DNA of 64,000 nucleotides from Ornithodoros turicata. Lineage: Eukaryota > Arthropoda > Arachnida > Ixodida > Argasidae. Below the pieces are notes generated by a model, which made no database searches, was not told the origin of the DNA, and saw only the letters and a list, made by a program, of their open reading frames with translations. The position numbers were made by a program, and so were the translations under genes. This document shows positions 33,325 to 43,861 of this stretch, one piece after another (the first letter of the stretch is position 1; each line of letters begins with the position of its first letter). The DNA lies in assembly GCF_037126465.1 (NCBI RefSeq), contig NW_026999474.1, positions 62,001-126,000 of the forward strand, read 5' to 3'.

Positions 33325-34530
33325 CCCGAAAGGGGCTCCGCACCACGTGATAACGAAAGCTCAATGAAAGAGGCGAGACACAGTAGACCGCATGAGAAAG
33401 GAGGAAAGGGGGCGATCCTCAGAGGTATGCCCTGCTTTTACGAAGTATAGGGGGCTTTGTGTTCCTAGAGATATTGGCGCCGTTGGAAAGCTGGTTTCTT
33501 TGCCAACCCTGCAACAGAAGCCATTTTTCGATATATCGCTCTGCATCAGTGCTATAAGACCGAAAGTAAGGCAATAACAGTGATATTTGGTGCTGTTTCA
33601 GAAAGGATTTAGCGAAAACCGCAGAAGAAAGCACCACCTAGTTTTTTTTTCATCGTGTTTTTCTATGACAGGCAAAGGCCGTCACATGCCGTATTTTTTC
33701 TATATCGTATAGATAATTTACAATACCTTGGTGAAATAGACGAAAAACTGCATTTATGCTCTGGTCGTTTTTGGCTGTTCTGCGATCCTGCTGAAGGCAA
33801 ACTGTGTACTGCAAGTATAGAGTTGTGCCTACAACGATCCCTAAAAATTACAGCGCAGTTCAGATATTGACAACAAACTTACGACGTCTGAAACATATCT
33901 GGCCAAAGTCAGTGAAAACGAAACTGGTGCGCCATTTGCTGCGCGATCTAGTGCCCTAGCTGCAACACCAGAGTCTCGTACTAGGTGGCGGCCAAAACAA
34001 CGGAGCTGCCTGAGAAATGATGAGCTCATACTACCGGTACATGTCTGATGGCTGCCATGCCGTGTTTTCGGTGATCGGGGTACAGTAATCGGAGTGCATA
34101 CCCTGCACGCCAACAGAGATTGCTGCCGCTATGCAAACACTTGAAGGTTGCGCCACAAATGATCTGATCTGCCGAACCTTCTTGCAGAGAACGTCACCTT
34201 GGTACAGACGGAAGAAGATGCAGTTTCTGGGCGGAGAATAAGTTCAGCGGCTCATTTTATCGCGATCCTTCGCGAAATGGATCAGCATGTTTGTCTAGAG
34301 AAGTCTGGACAGCGTTTTCCTTTCAAAGAGAAAGAAGAGTTGGACTAGAATTGGCCGAATTAATCATATTTTTTACGTTTCTTTCATTTTTCTTTTTTAC
34401 AATTATCATTACATATCTCCTGTGTACTTCAGCAACGACCGACGCCAAAAAGCACAGTATTCACCTATCCGCACGGCCTGATTCCATAGATGGTAGAAGT
34501 GCAAGGGTGCAGGCGAGCTGGTACATTGTA
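33325..34530. other. No gene seen
   Basis: Only short unrecognised open frames; no repeats paired within the window. Confidence 0.4.
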
Positions 34531-34625
34531 AAAACGACGATAAAAACCAGAGATACGGAACAGAAAAAAATTACGTGTCGTGTTGTCTTTTTCTGTTCCG
34601 TGTCTCTGGTTTTTATCGTCGTTTT
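34531..34625. repeat. Near-perfect hairpin, 38-bp arms, 19-nt loop
   Basis: Arm AAAACGACGATAAAAACCAG... (34531-34568) pairs with 34588-34625 with one mismatch. It is probably a foldback element core or a recent inverted duplication. Confidence 0.85.
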
Positions 34626-35302
34626 TTGATTCCATAGTTTCTATTCAATGCCCACCCAATTCATCGAACACAATTTCATCGAATGCCTCTTCGCTCAACA
34701 TGTACAGGATATGCGGATATGTCTCATTGTCAGAAGTAAACGAAAAATGTTCGTGCTTCCGCGCAATAAGTTTGATTTTTTTGTTGCTGCTGATGATGAT
34801 GATGATGGCAGAGCAAAAACTATGCAGATGGGATATCGATTTTTGAAGCCTTTGCTGATTGAATTTTGTGAACAGTATGAGCAAGCACGGGGTTCCGGAA
34901 AAAATTTGGTCCCGGACAAAATGGTCCCTGGTGTCGTGGGCGGAAATAATGGTCCAGCAGAGTTCCGTGCGCCGAAAAATACAGGAGTGCCGTTGTGTGT
35001 GTGTGATAATAGCCGATCAAGTGCTATCATTCGCCCTGATTATTTGTTGAAATTGGGAGACAGGCTTTTTTTTTTTTAACATTAACCTTGATGTTAATGA
35101 ACAATAAAAGCTCCCCGTCATTGAATGAGGAACATAAAAGCGGTTACATTCGTTGTGCTGGATTGTTTTTTGTAGGAATTTGCGCAATTGAACAGACAAA
35201 GCGTCTTTATCACCTACTCTCGGGAACAGACCGGCCTGTCAAGGACGGGGTTCTTCACTCGGGCTTTGTCTTGGTAATGAGTTATGAGACCCCATTAGCC
35301 AG

Positions 35303-36480
35303 TAGCCTTGTTGCGTGCAAGAGGCCAGTCCCTTAAAGGGACAGTCTCGTACAGCCGGGGCGATTCCGAAACTTAGCCAAAACTAGTTTCACGAGTACTG
35401 TACACATACAACCGTCAAAGTTTCATTCGGAATAACCAAGTCGTTTTCGAGAAATTTGTCGAAACGTGCCGTAAGAGCAGACGACGAAAGCTGCGCTTCT
35501 CTCATGCATACGTCACGTATGACGTCGGCCTGCGGGTGCGTCGTCGCTGTCATGGTAATTGTAACCTGCAGAAACACTTTGGGTTGAGTCATCCCCTTTG
35601 CTCTCGAAATGGGGACACTCAGGCATATACCTCCGCGAGCGGAGAATGTAGTCCGAGCATTGACTGTAGGGTCTCCCATAATGTGGAGCACAATCGGATA
35701 CGTGGAAGCTAAGTCACGTGTTTTCTTTCCGCGAGTATTTAATGCGGTTTTTAAATAAACACGTACTCCTTCTCCATGTACGTCGTCAGCGACACTTCAT
35801 TGCTTCATTTCGAAGCATGATCAGTGTACAACGGGGAGTGTAATGGAAGCGCGCGTAATATATATTTGGTCGGAGCTGTAATGCGACCGCGCATGGCCGG
35901 CGACTTCAGATTTGTGATTGTGGATGGGGTTGTTCTGAGACTTGTCTCTGAGGATTAACATAGTTGTTCTGAACCACCATGCTTGCCATTACTTAGAATG
36001 CGCGTTTGCCGTGGTGCCCAGTAACTTCTGAAAGTCGTCTGCTCACGCCGATACACTAGCGCGCGCTAAAGCAGACGATTTCTGTATCCTATCACGGACT
36101 TACCCGCAGGGCGACGTGGCCGTTCTTATTGTTGCCAACACAGATCGCGGCATGCTCTGCAATCTTTATCAGTTTAATTCGGTTATTTAATAACTGTGGC
36201 GCGTTTTGTCGGGTAAATTAGCAATATTCCATTTTCAACAAAGGGCAATCGAATGGTACACTTTATGAAAGGGGCAGGGGGTACGAGACCGTCCCTTTAA
36301 GGACCGAGCCATTCTGTCTGTAGCCTTGCTGCGTGCAAAAGGCTGGTCCTTTAAGGGCCGAGCTATTCTGTTTAGACTTGCTACGTGCAAGAGGCCGGTC
36401 CCATAGGGACTGAGCTTACCTGCCTGTAGCCTTGCCCCGTGCAAGAGGTCATTTCTGCAGGAACTGAGCCCACTCCATTT
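35303..36480 (+). repeat. 52-54-bp tandem repeat array, ~5 units, interrupted by a TTAA element
   Basis: TAGCCTTG-type unit starts lie at 35303, 36321, 36373 and 36427. Subtracting the 964-bp insertion puts the first two 54 bp apart. Units carry CGTGCAAGAGGCC and end near CCCTTTAAGG. A fourth, weaker unit follows to about 36480. The array lies just upstream of the DIRS-like coding region and may belong to its left terminal region. Confidence 0.7.
35337..36296. mobile_element. TTAA-flanked non-autonomous element, AGGGACRGTCTCGTAC termini
   Basis: The left end AGGGACAGTCTCGTAC follows TTAA (35333-35336); the right end GTACGAGACCGTCCCT precedes TTAA (36297-36300). Of the 16 terminal bases 15 pair. 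TTAA duplication is the hallmark of piggyBac-type insertion, although these termini do not start with the usual CCC. No transposase frame inside. Confidence 0.75.
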
Positions 36481-36767
36481 GTGTCTTGACGTGAACAGGC
36501 GGCCGGGCCCTAGGGTTCGGGGTTATCAGGCTACCCTCTGAAGGGTGCGCTCTGCCTGGCCACGAACAACTACCTTTGCGGGCAAGATGCTCTAGGTGAC
36601 ATTCTGTCCCTCATCTGGGAGCACTGTCTGCCTCAGTGTGCGCTTGAATGCAGGCCCAGCCCAAACTCATACGGCGCCCATCACACTCTTTCTCAAACAT
36701 TTATGAGCACTACATACCATCACTCACAGGGGATTGGCAGGCCAAACTTTAATAACTGATCCCTTTT

Positions 36768-37428
36768 TTGTCAACAGCGATAGCTTCACCCACCACAGAC
36801 ACGCAAGCGTGTATGGCTGCGATGGAGGAGGGTCACATGTTAGCCAGGAGGTGCTGGGCATTTCCAACACCTCCACCACTCAGGTCCCTGTGGTTGTGGA
36901 GGACCATTGCGAAGAACCGGGAACAGCGTTCCTCCTACCGCAACCGGAGGAGTCTGCCGCCTCCTTGCTTGGGCATGGTGCCTAGAGGGGAGGTCGGAGC
37001 GGCGCCGGAGGCCTATGTGGACGCCAGCCATAAAACTTCCCTTCCTTCAAGCACCATCCCTGGATAAGGAGATCCAGGACTTTGGGGCGGGGCGAAGCCT
37101 TTCAGTTAACACCGCAAGGGACAGACAGCTGCAGAAGATTCAGGATGCAGTGTTGGAGGTCTTGGATCCTCTTGCAGGTCTCTTGGCTACAGCGGTGGAG
37201 CGGCCTCCTACCAAGGCAGCAGTGGCCGCAGCAGTAGCCAGAGCAACGGCCATACTGGCCAAGACAAGTGCACTGCTTACACGTGAACGCCGGGAGGGAG
37301 CCCTCGTCTCTTTTCCGGAGACCCTGCGATCCCTGGCCTGCCAGGGCCTACAGGCGAGGATGGAGGTCGGCTTTTCGGCCGACAGTTCCTGTCCCTCCTG
37401 CAGGAAAATGTAGCACTGATGCGGTCAC
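36768..37428 (+). pseudogene. DIRS gag-like region, frameshifted
   Basis: Two overlapping frames read MAAMEEGHMLARRCWAF (from about 36813) and then LDKEIQDFGAGRSLSVNTAR with a following amphipathic, alanine-rich helix (VLEVLDPLAGLLATAVERPP; AAVAAAVARATAILAKTSAL) up to 37413. The continuation (FLSLLQENVALMRSLDTA) is in another frame, running into 37419-37500. Function by analogy: structural protein of the element. Homology is judged from position and style, since DIRS gag is poorly conserved. Confidence 0.55.
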
Positions 37429-39249
37429 TTGATACCGCAGTGGAGGCTGGCCAAAAAAGACCTGCAGGACAGCAGTCTCAGCCACCGAAGCGTCCAAGGC
37501 CACCCTTTCGGCAGCAGCTGGAGGCCAGGCAGCCCTTTTGTCACCCCCCCTCTCCCTCATCAAGTAGCATCGGGGGGAGGGTGTTCTACCACCGAGGTGC
37601 AGGTGAGTCATACTTCTGTCTTTCCCCTGCAGTTAAAACCAGCTGGCAGAACAGCTCATTGTCTGTCCGAATGGCACTTGATATCTCAGGACCCTTGGAT
37701 TCACCAGATGGTTCAAGGCTATCGACTGCACCTCTTAGACAGCCCAATGCAGTATCACTTCCCAACATCTCCCATACTGTCCCGGTCTCAATCCCATCTA
37801 ATAAATCAGGAGGTTTTGTCTCTTCTCACGAAGTGGGCCATACCGTCCATCCTTATGGAAGAGGTCCAGTTTGCTTCGCCCCTCTTCCTTGTCCCGAAGA
37901 ATGAGGGCGGTGCTCGTCCAGTCCTAAACCATCGTCAGATCAATTCATATTTAAAGTACGAGCACTTCAAGATGGAGGGATGGCATACCATGCGGTCTTT
38001 AATGAAACCAAACAACTTCATGGCGCGCATAGATCTGCAAGATGCCTACTTGTCTGTCCCAATCCACCCCAATCACAGAAAACTCCTCTGTTTCAAGTGG
38101 GGAACCCAATTCTATCAGTGGAATGTTCTCCAATTTGGCATAGCTTCAGCCCTGTGGGTATTTACAAAGCTCCTCAAGCCAGTAGTAGCCCTCTTCCACT
38201 CACAGGGGGCAAGACTAGCGATTTACCTCGACGACATTCTTCTCCTCCACCAGCGCCCTCACAGCCTCCTAGCCCTCACATCGGAAATGGGGAACAGATT
38301 GACAGCTCTCAGATTTCAGGTCAACACCGCCAAGTCCCAGATGACACCAAGCCAATCGCTTCGTTTCCTGGGATTCATCCTAAACACACAAACCATGCAG
38401 ATGCGCTTCCTCTAGAAAGCGCTCTCCAACACCGTGCAGAGACTGCTTATGAAACGGGCTGCCTCAGCAAGGGAGCTATCTTGCCTTATTTGCAAGCTCA
38501 ATGCAACCATTCTAGCAGTTTTCCCAGCTCTTTTGCACTACGGGGCCCTGCAACACATCAGGAACATCGTTCTTACCCGGGGCTCTTGGGATACCCGTGT
38601 ACAACTGTCTGCAGAAGCCGTAGTGGAACTGAGGGGGTGCGTAACAAATATCCTCCATTGCCAGGGCAAGCCACTGTTAGACAGTCCGATAGTGCGCATA
38701 ATTCAAAGCGACAGCTCCCTACTCAGCTGGGGCGCGGTCTGTGGCACCAGTTCGATTGGCAACCTCTGGAATCCGCACGAACGTTGTATGCATATCAATC
38801 AGCTCGAGCTGAAGGCAGCATTTCTAGGGCTTCAGGCCATTGCCAAGGGCCTCCGGCAAGGCTGTGTTCTAATCCAAATGGACAGCACAGCTGCCATAGC
38901 TGCCATCAACAAGATATGCAGCGTTCGTTCCCCAGCGCTATCAACCTTAGCTCAAGATCTCTGGTCGTGGTGCTTCAAATAAGGGATTTCAGTGAGAGCA
39001 GAACATCTGCCAGGGAAGCTCAATATCCTAGCGGATTGGGCCTCTCGCAATCTACTGGACAGCTGCAGTTGGCGATTACTATCAACAGTGTTTGCCCACA
39101 TTCAATGCCTGTGGGGACCCTTTGCCATCAACCTATTTGCAGACTTCGCAAATCACCACCTTCCCACTTTCCGCAGTTGGAAACCAGATCCTCTTTCGAG
39201 ACGCCTTCAAGAAGGCCTCCGAAGTACGCATTTCCGCCATTTGCCCTAA
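37429..39249 (+). pseudogene. DIRS reverse transcriptase-RNase H with in-frame stops
   Basis: One frame runs from 37429 to 39249, interrupted by TAG at 38413-38415 and TAA at 38980-38982. RT blocks are EVQFASPLFLVPK, RPVLNHRQIN, FMARIDLQDAYLSVPI (first catalytic Asp in DLQDAY), QFGIASALWVFTKLL and YLDD at 38224-38235 (residues 266-269). RNase H features are SLLSWGAVCG (first Asp appears lost), HINQLELKAAFLGLQ, VLIQMDSTAAIAAIN and, after the second stop, EHLPGKLNILADWASR. The YLDD form and QDAYLSVPI context are characteristic of DIRS-type RTs. The RT core itself is complete. Confidence 0.85.
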
Positions 39250-40395
39250 TAGGCCGATGTCTTCAGAAACTTCAAGCTTCCGAATTGACCTTATCCATGG
39301 TGACTCCAGTGTGGCCCACACAAGCCTGGTACCCATCATTCACCCAAATGGCAATAGGTCACCCACGACTGCTCCCTCATTCCCAGGATCTCTTAGAGAA
39401 CAGGGCAGGGCTTGGACACCCCTTAATTTTGAACAGTGGGCTCCAACTGGCAGCGTGGAAGGTGTCCAACAGCAGCACACTCCAAGACAGCTTTCACAGT
39501 CAGCTGCAAAGCTCTTCGAATCTACACTTCGTGTTGGAAGAAACGGTCTAGCTGGTGTGGTGGGCACCAAATTGATCAGCTTTCTCCCTCTGTAGTGGAC
39601 TTGATCAATTTCTTCGCATCCCTCCATGATCAGGGCCTCTCACACAGAACTATAGGATGTTACAGGTCAGCTATTTCCCTGTCCCTGGTCTCAATGGGGT
39701 AAACCTCGGAGCACATCCTCTGGTTACCAAGTTACTTAAGGGTGTCTTCAACACCTCACCCCCTCAGGCGAGGTACTCTGAATTGTGGCCAGTTTCAGAG
39801 CTTACATCCTTTCTCTGTTCCTTATGCAACAATTCCGCTCTTCCATTACACACCCTATCATACAAGCTGTGCATGCTGCTAGCTTTGTCCACGACAGGGA
39901 AAACAGCAGACCTGTCTTTGATTTCCTCACAGGTACTCAACAAATCCCCTACGGGTTGGACACTGGCATTGTCAGGAGTAAGGAAAACTTCCCGTCCAGG
40001 ACACCACTGTAATTCAATGCTTGTCCCAGTGCTAACTGCAGATGACCTCCTATGCCCAGTCTCATGCCTTCAACACTCCCTAGAGAGGACACGATCCATC
40101 CGAGGCACCATATCCCAGCTCTTCCCCTCCACTCGCAAACCTCATGGAGCTACTTCCAAAGACACGATTGCTCAGTGGATGAAGCGTTGAAAGCAGCAGG
40201 CATAGACACCCAACGCTTCTCAGCACACTCTACCCGTGGTGCTGCTACCTCGACTGCCGTAAGAAAGGGTGTGTAGAAGGGGCATATTGGTCGCCCGAAT
40301 CCACTTTCAGGCGTTTCTATTGTAGGCCTAATACTGGTACTGGATTTGGTGCCCAGGTGTTGAGCTGTGCGTTGAACATGCTAAGTGAACCATGA
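39230..40395 (+). pseudogene. DIRS linker and tyrosine recombinase, frameshifted
   Basis: A linker (FPPFALIGRCLQKL, TLSMVTPVWPTQAWYPSF) is read in one frame to about 39550. The recombinase then starts with VVDLINFFASLHDQGLSHRT (39590-39700), continues in a second frame (KLLKGVFNTSPPQARYSELW... LSYKLCMLLALSTTGKTADLSLI), a third (ALKAAGIDTQRFSAHSTRG, with HSTR at 40226-40237) and a fourth (EGAYWSPESTFRRFYCRP, with the nucleophilic Tyr codon at 40318-40320), ending at TGA 40393-40395. The first catalytic Arg expected in the ALTTxxRxxDL box appears as Lys. Such recombinases insert the circular DIRS cDNA; this one cannot be translated whole. Confidence 0.8.
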
Positions 40396-40915
40396 TAGTA
40401 AGTACCGTAAAAGACTGAAATGCGATTATCAGTTTTGACGAATAATACTCACCTGAAGTTGAAGCTAGAATTACATGAAGTATTTGGAGGCGCTTACTAT
40501 CATGGTGCATAACTCCCACTTGGCTGCCCTCCCTTTGGCATTTCCTCATGGCTATGCCTCTATCTTTCCAGCAACCTCCTCGACATTTCGCGGCACAGGA
40601 AGACCGCAACCACACCAGGATGGGCGGAACTGAATGAGATATCAAATAAACATGTCCGCTTCAACCACCCTGCCCTGTGTCTGTTCGTCTGAGTTACAAG
40701 CTCAAGTTCGGCCCTCCGCCGAGAGTATGATGAAAGGGAGTGGCCCAGCAGGGAAAGGAGAAAAGGAGATTAGGGTTGTTTTCTCAATCTTTGAAGTTGG
40801 CTATTCGCGGCGGAATTTAGAGAGCAATGCTAAGCGAACCATGATAGTAAGTGCCTCCAAATACTTCATGTAACTCTAGCTTCAACTTCAGGTGAGTACC
40901 ATTCGTTAAAACTTA
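40387..40915. repeat. DIRS 3' inverted/direct repeat system
   Basis: The segment from ACCATGATAGTAAG to AGGTGAGTA occurs as 40848-40915 on the plus strand and 40431-40508 on the minus strand (about 65-75 bp), and GAACCATGATAGTAAGT also occurs directly at 40387. DIRS elements use internal complementary regions to circularise; this may be that region or a separate foldback. Confidence 0.55.
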
Positions 40916-40967
40916 TAATTGGAACTCAGTGTCGATACTCTGAAGCGAAGCTTATTTAGTGACATCA

Positions 40968-41723
40968 GCATGGGTGAAATAACAAACAACGAGACAACTA
41001 GTCAAAAGCATATTTGTGTACTGCGTACCTTCCCGACTGCTAACAATGCTTCCACCCATCCACTTGCCATGAAGATTCTGGTATTCCGTGGGCTTTCATT
41101 TGAGCTTGCATGATAAAGCTTGTCACATTTACTTAATTGTTCTGTACATCAGTGAGCTCCACTTTAGCGTAAGTCACCATACCAGTGTCTGTGTCTGCGT
41201 CCACAAGAAGGGGATCAATTTCAACACTTTCTGATGATGATAATCTCTAGCCCCCTCGCAGTGTTGATCAGAATATGTGCTTAAAATTTGCATGTCTGAA
41301 GTTTAGAAACAGCTTGAAATGAATTTCTACTCGACACTTCATGTCCGAGCCAATGCGTGTTAAACTCCAATGTGATAGAAAGCAGCACCAAAAAGCGATC
41401 ACCACCATGGAGACAAGCAGTAGCGTTCGTGGGGTGTCAGCTGAATACATCCTGTGGGCAAGCCGATGGAAACCAGAAATTTTATCATTATATCGGGATT
41501 ATCTTTATGTTGAGAAGGTAATAAATGAGCTCGACTGTATAATAAAAGCAGCATGTTACACAGAAGTACTCATTACAATGGTGTTCTAAGGAAGAAGTCA
41601 GGGTAGAATGAGCCACAACATTCTGCAACCCCATGAAAAAGAATGCAATCCCACCTAGCATCTATATGGGAACACCGTCTCTGTCAATCGTACTCTCTTA
41701 TCTTTAGACCTGTTAGTAGAGTG
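40968..41723. other. No gene seen
   Basis: Short frames only (for example 41341-41589), no domain recognised. Confidence 0.4.
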
Positions 41724-42145
41724 TTTTAGGGAATCATGAGGTTTCCTTTTATGATTCCAGCGTCCATGACATGATGACAGAAAATGAGTTTTAGGAGAAC
41801 CACTTTCCTTAATGCGCTACAACTCTGTATCATGAACGGCAGCTCTATCTGATAGTAGCAAGAACTACTATATCAGATTTACGGATTCCGTGACCGACGA
41901 CTATTTGGCAGCATTTTCATGCAGCGCATCAAGTGAGAAAGTGGAAGTCATCCTTGACCGTGAATCTCTCATTTCCAAAACGGCCTCTCGTTGTTGACAG
42001 ATGCCATTAGACCCGAAAGAGTGGGAAGAAAGGAACCCCTTTCAGTAAAATGTATCCCTCCATGTATCCCATCCCTGCCATGTATCCCTGCCGCACTGGC
42101 TGTGATTATGAGTTGGAGTCAGGAAGCGTACATGATTCCCTAAAA
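41724..42145. mobile_element. 422-bp MITE with TTTTAGGGAATCATG termini
   Basis: 15-bp perfect terminal inverted repeats lie at 41724-41738 and 42131-42145. No coding capacity. Target duplication not resolved; outside the perfect part the sequences GAG(T)G are similar, so the true ends may lie a few bases farther out. Confidence 0.7.
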
Positions 42146-43778
42146 CTCCATATTTAGAAGTATGTTTAAGAACGATGATAATGATTTGAAGGATGCTGTT
42201 ATCAGGTCTGTGTGTGTGTCAAAACATCCTTTACTTGAAGAGCTAGAGAACTTGTTAAGAGATGTGTTCATGGGGGGTTGCTGCGTTATTCTGTGACACA
42301 GTGAGGACTATGCAGACTAGACAGAATTATTTGCCATCAACACTTACTTTTGTCTCGCTATCAGCTCCTGAGCTACAGTATCACCATAATCGTGCGAAAG
42401 AATATGCAATTTCTTCACTCGGAGCATCCTAACTAGAGTTTCTGTGATATTGGCCTGTTCAGAGATGGAGTATTTATGGAACCTCTGCAATGAAAGCAAT
42501 AGCAGTCAAGAAAAACAACAGGACTTGTACAACACCCTTACAGGTTTGTCACTGTAGCCGAAACCAAGGAAATCCAGGAAGACAACTCTGCTGAATACTC
42601 GTCTCAAAGCAGGAAGCACCTACACGAAATGGACGAGAAGAACAAAACAGTGTGGTAGCAATTGCTGCAAGAGGTATCAACTAATCAAATTACAATGACA
42701 AACACTCACCAAGTGGTAGTCAAAGCTTGATGTGGGAAAGCCATGCAGACATAGGAGTATATCATCATTATTGGCCATGCCTTTGACATCTGTCGAGTGA
42801 CCTCATTCTTATCAGTGCAAGTTGAGAGTAATGGTCACATTAGACTTGAGTAACACAAACGCTGACAAACTTTTAAAGTCATTTGTCGGGACCAAAAAAT
42901 AAAATAAACTAGGGTGGTGAACATGTAAAGAGAAATGAATGGGTAAAAACACATCAATTCAAAACCCAGTTACAGCAGCTTCAGTTTTGTTGAAAATATT
43001 TTATAAGCGGTTAATTTTGTGGTCTTAATAATTCGCAAATTCGGATGTAGTCGCGTGTGAAAAATATTGCATCAGACTACTCCAGCTTCCTGGTACGCTG
43101 ATCCTGTGCCATGGAGTTCCTAAAGGTATAACTTACTTTGTGGGACTTTAACTTTGCAAAAAAGCAGCACTTACAAATATTACTACTTGCACTGTATGCT
43201 CTTAGCTTCAAACTATTGAAGGCGATGTCACACAGGAAGGCCATCGAGTGACTGGTGTGGCAAATCATTTACATTAGCAGATAAGTCGTACGAAGGTTTT
43301 TAATAGAATCCGACATGCAAACAAATGACACTTGTAAACCATGAAAAAATGGCTAGGAGCCATGTACCATGTCTGTATTTGAATATATTCATATTACATT
43401 GTTGGCATCATTTTTCAAGACATGCTACGTAGCAAACATTCGTGAAAGACACAACTTGGCAGACATCATCGTTGACCATGATCACTAGATAACATGGTTA
43501 AATTACATTTCAAAAGAGTGAGGAGTTTGCCATTTTTCCAAATTTGCTGGATCAATGCCAAATTATCAAACCATTACTGAGTGATGACCTTACTGTGTTT
43601 TCCGGAGTACAATGAGCACCAATGCAAGCGTGTGCCTCGGGATTGTCATGTACGATGCACATTGATACAAAACACGTGCCACAGAGGCAAAGAGGTACAG
43701 CAACTGTAAACTCTACATCAGCAGTAGTGCCCACAGCAACCAAAGCCTATGGCACTTATAGTTTAGGCACTTTTTATA
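42146..43778. other. No gene seen; expected to lie within or downstream of the MEST intron
   Basis: I looked for further minus-strand exons of the MEST-like hydrolase (the HGFPTSS-type block) and did not find any. Confidence 0.35.
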
Positions 43779-43850
43779 CGGGGTAGGTGCAGATAAAGCA
43801 AAACACCATACGTGTATGAATGTGGGGCTACTTCATCTGCACCCACCCTG
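43779..43850. repeat. 72-bp hairpin MITE-like palindrome
   Basis: GGGTAGGTGCAGATAAAG pairs with CTTCATCTGCACCCACCC across nearly the whole length, centred on ACGTGT. TA/TG(TA) borders fit a very short TA-targeting element. Confidence 0.6.
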
Positions 43851-43861
43851 TACATCTATCC

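Larger units (their letters stand above)
36300..40967 (+). mobile_element. Decayed DIRS-like tyrosine-recombinase retrotransposon
   Basis: The order is gag-like region, reverse transcriptase, RNase H, tyrosine recombinase, all on the plus strand, followed by a 3' region with a direct and inverted repeat system (GAACCATGATAGTAAGT at about 40387 and 40849; 40431-40508 is the reverse complement of 40848-40915). That is the DIRS layout: no integrase of DDE type and no ordinary LTRs. Several frameshifts and in-frame stops show it is dead. The left limit is uncertain; the tandem array from 35303 may be part of it. Confidence 0.8.

Noticed and set aside
37980..39551. 523-codon frame overlapping the DIRS RT
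   Set aside because: Over 37980-39200 it is a shadow of the RT-RNase H frame; only its last part (about 39200-39551) reads as the DIRS linker and is included in the recombinase entry.
43077..43268. Possible further exon of the MEST-like gene
   Set aside because: The translated peptide has none of the hydrolase core motifs.
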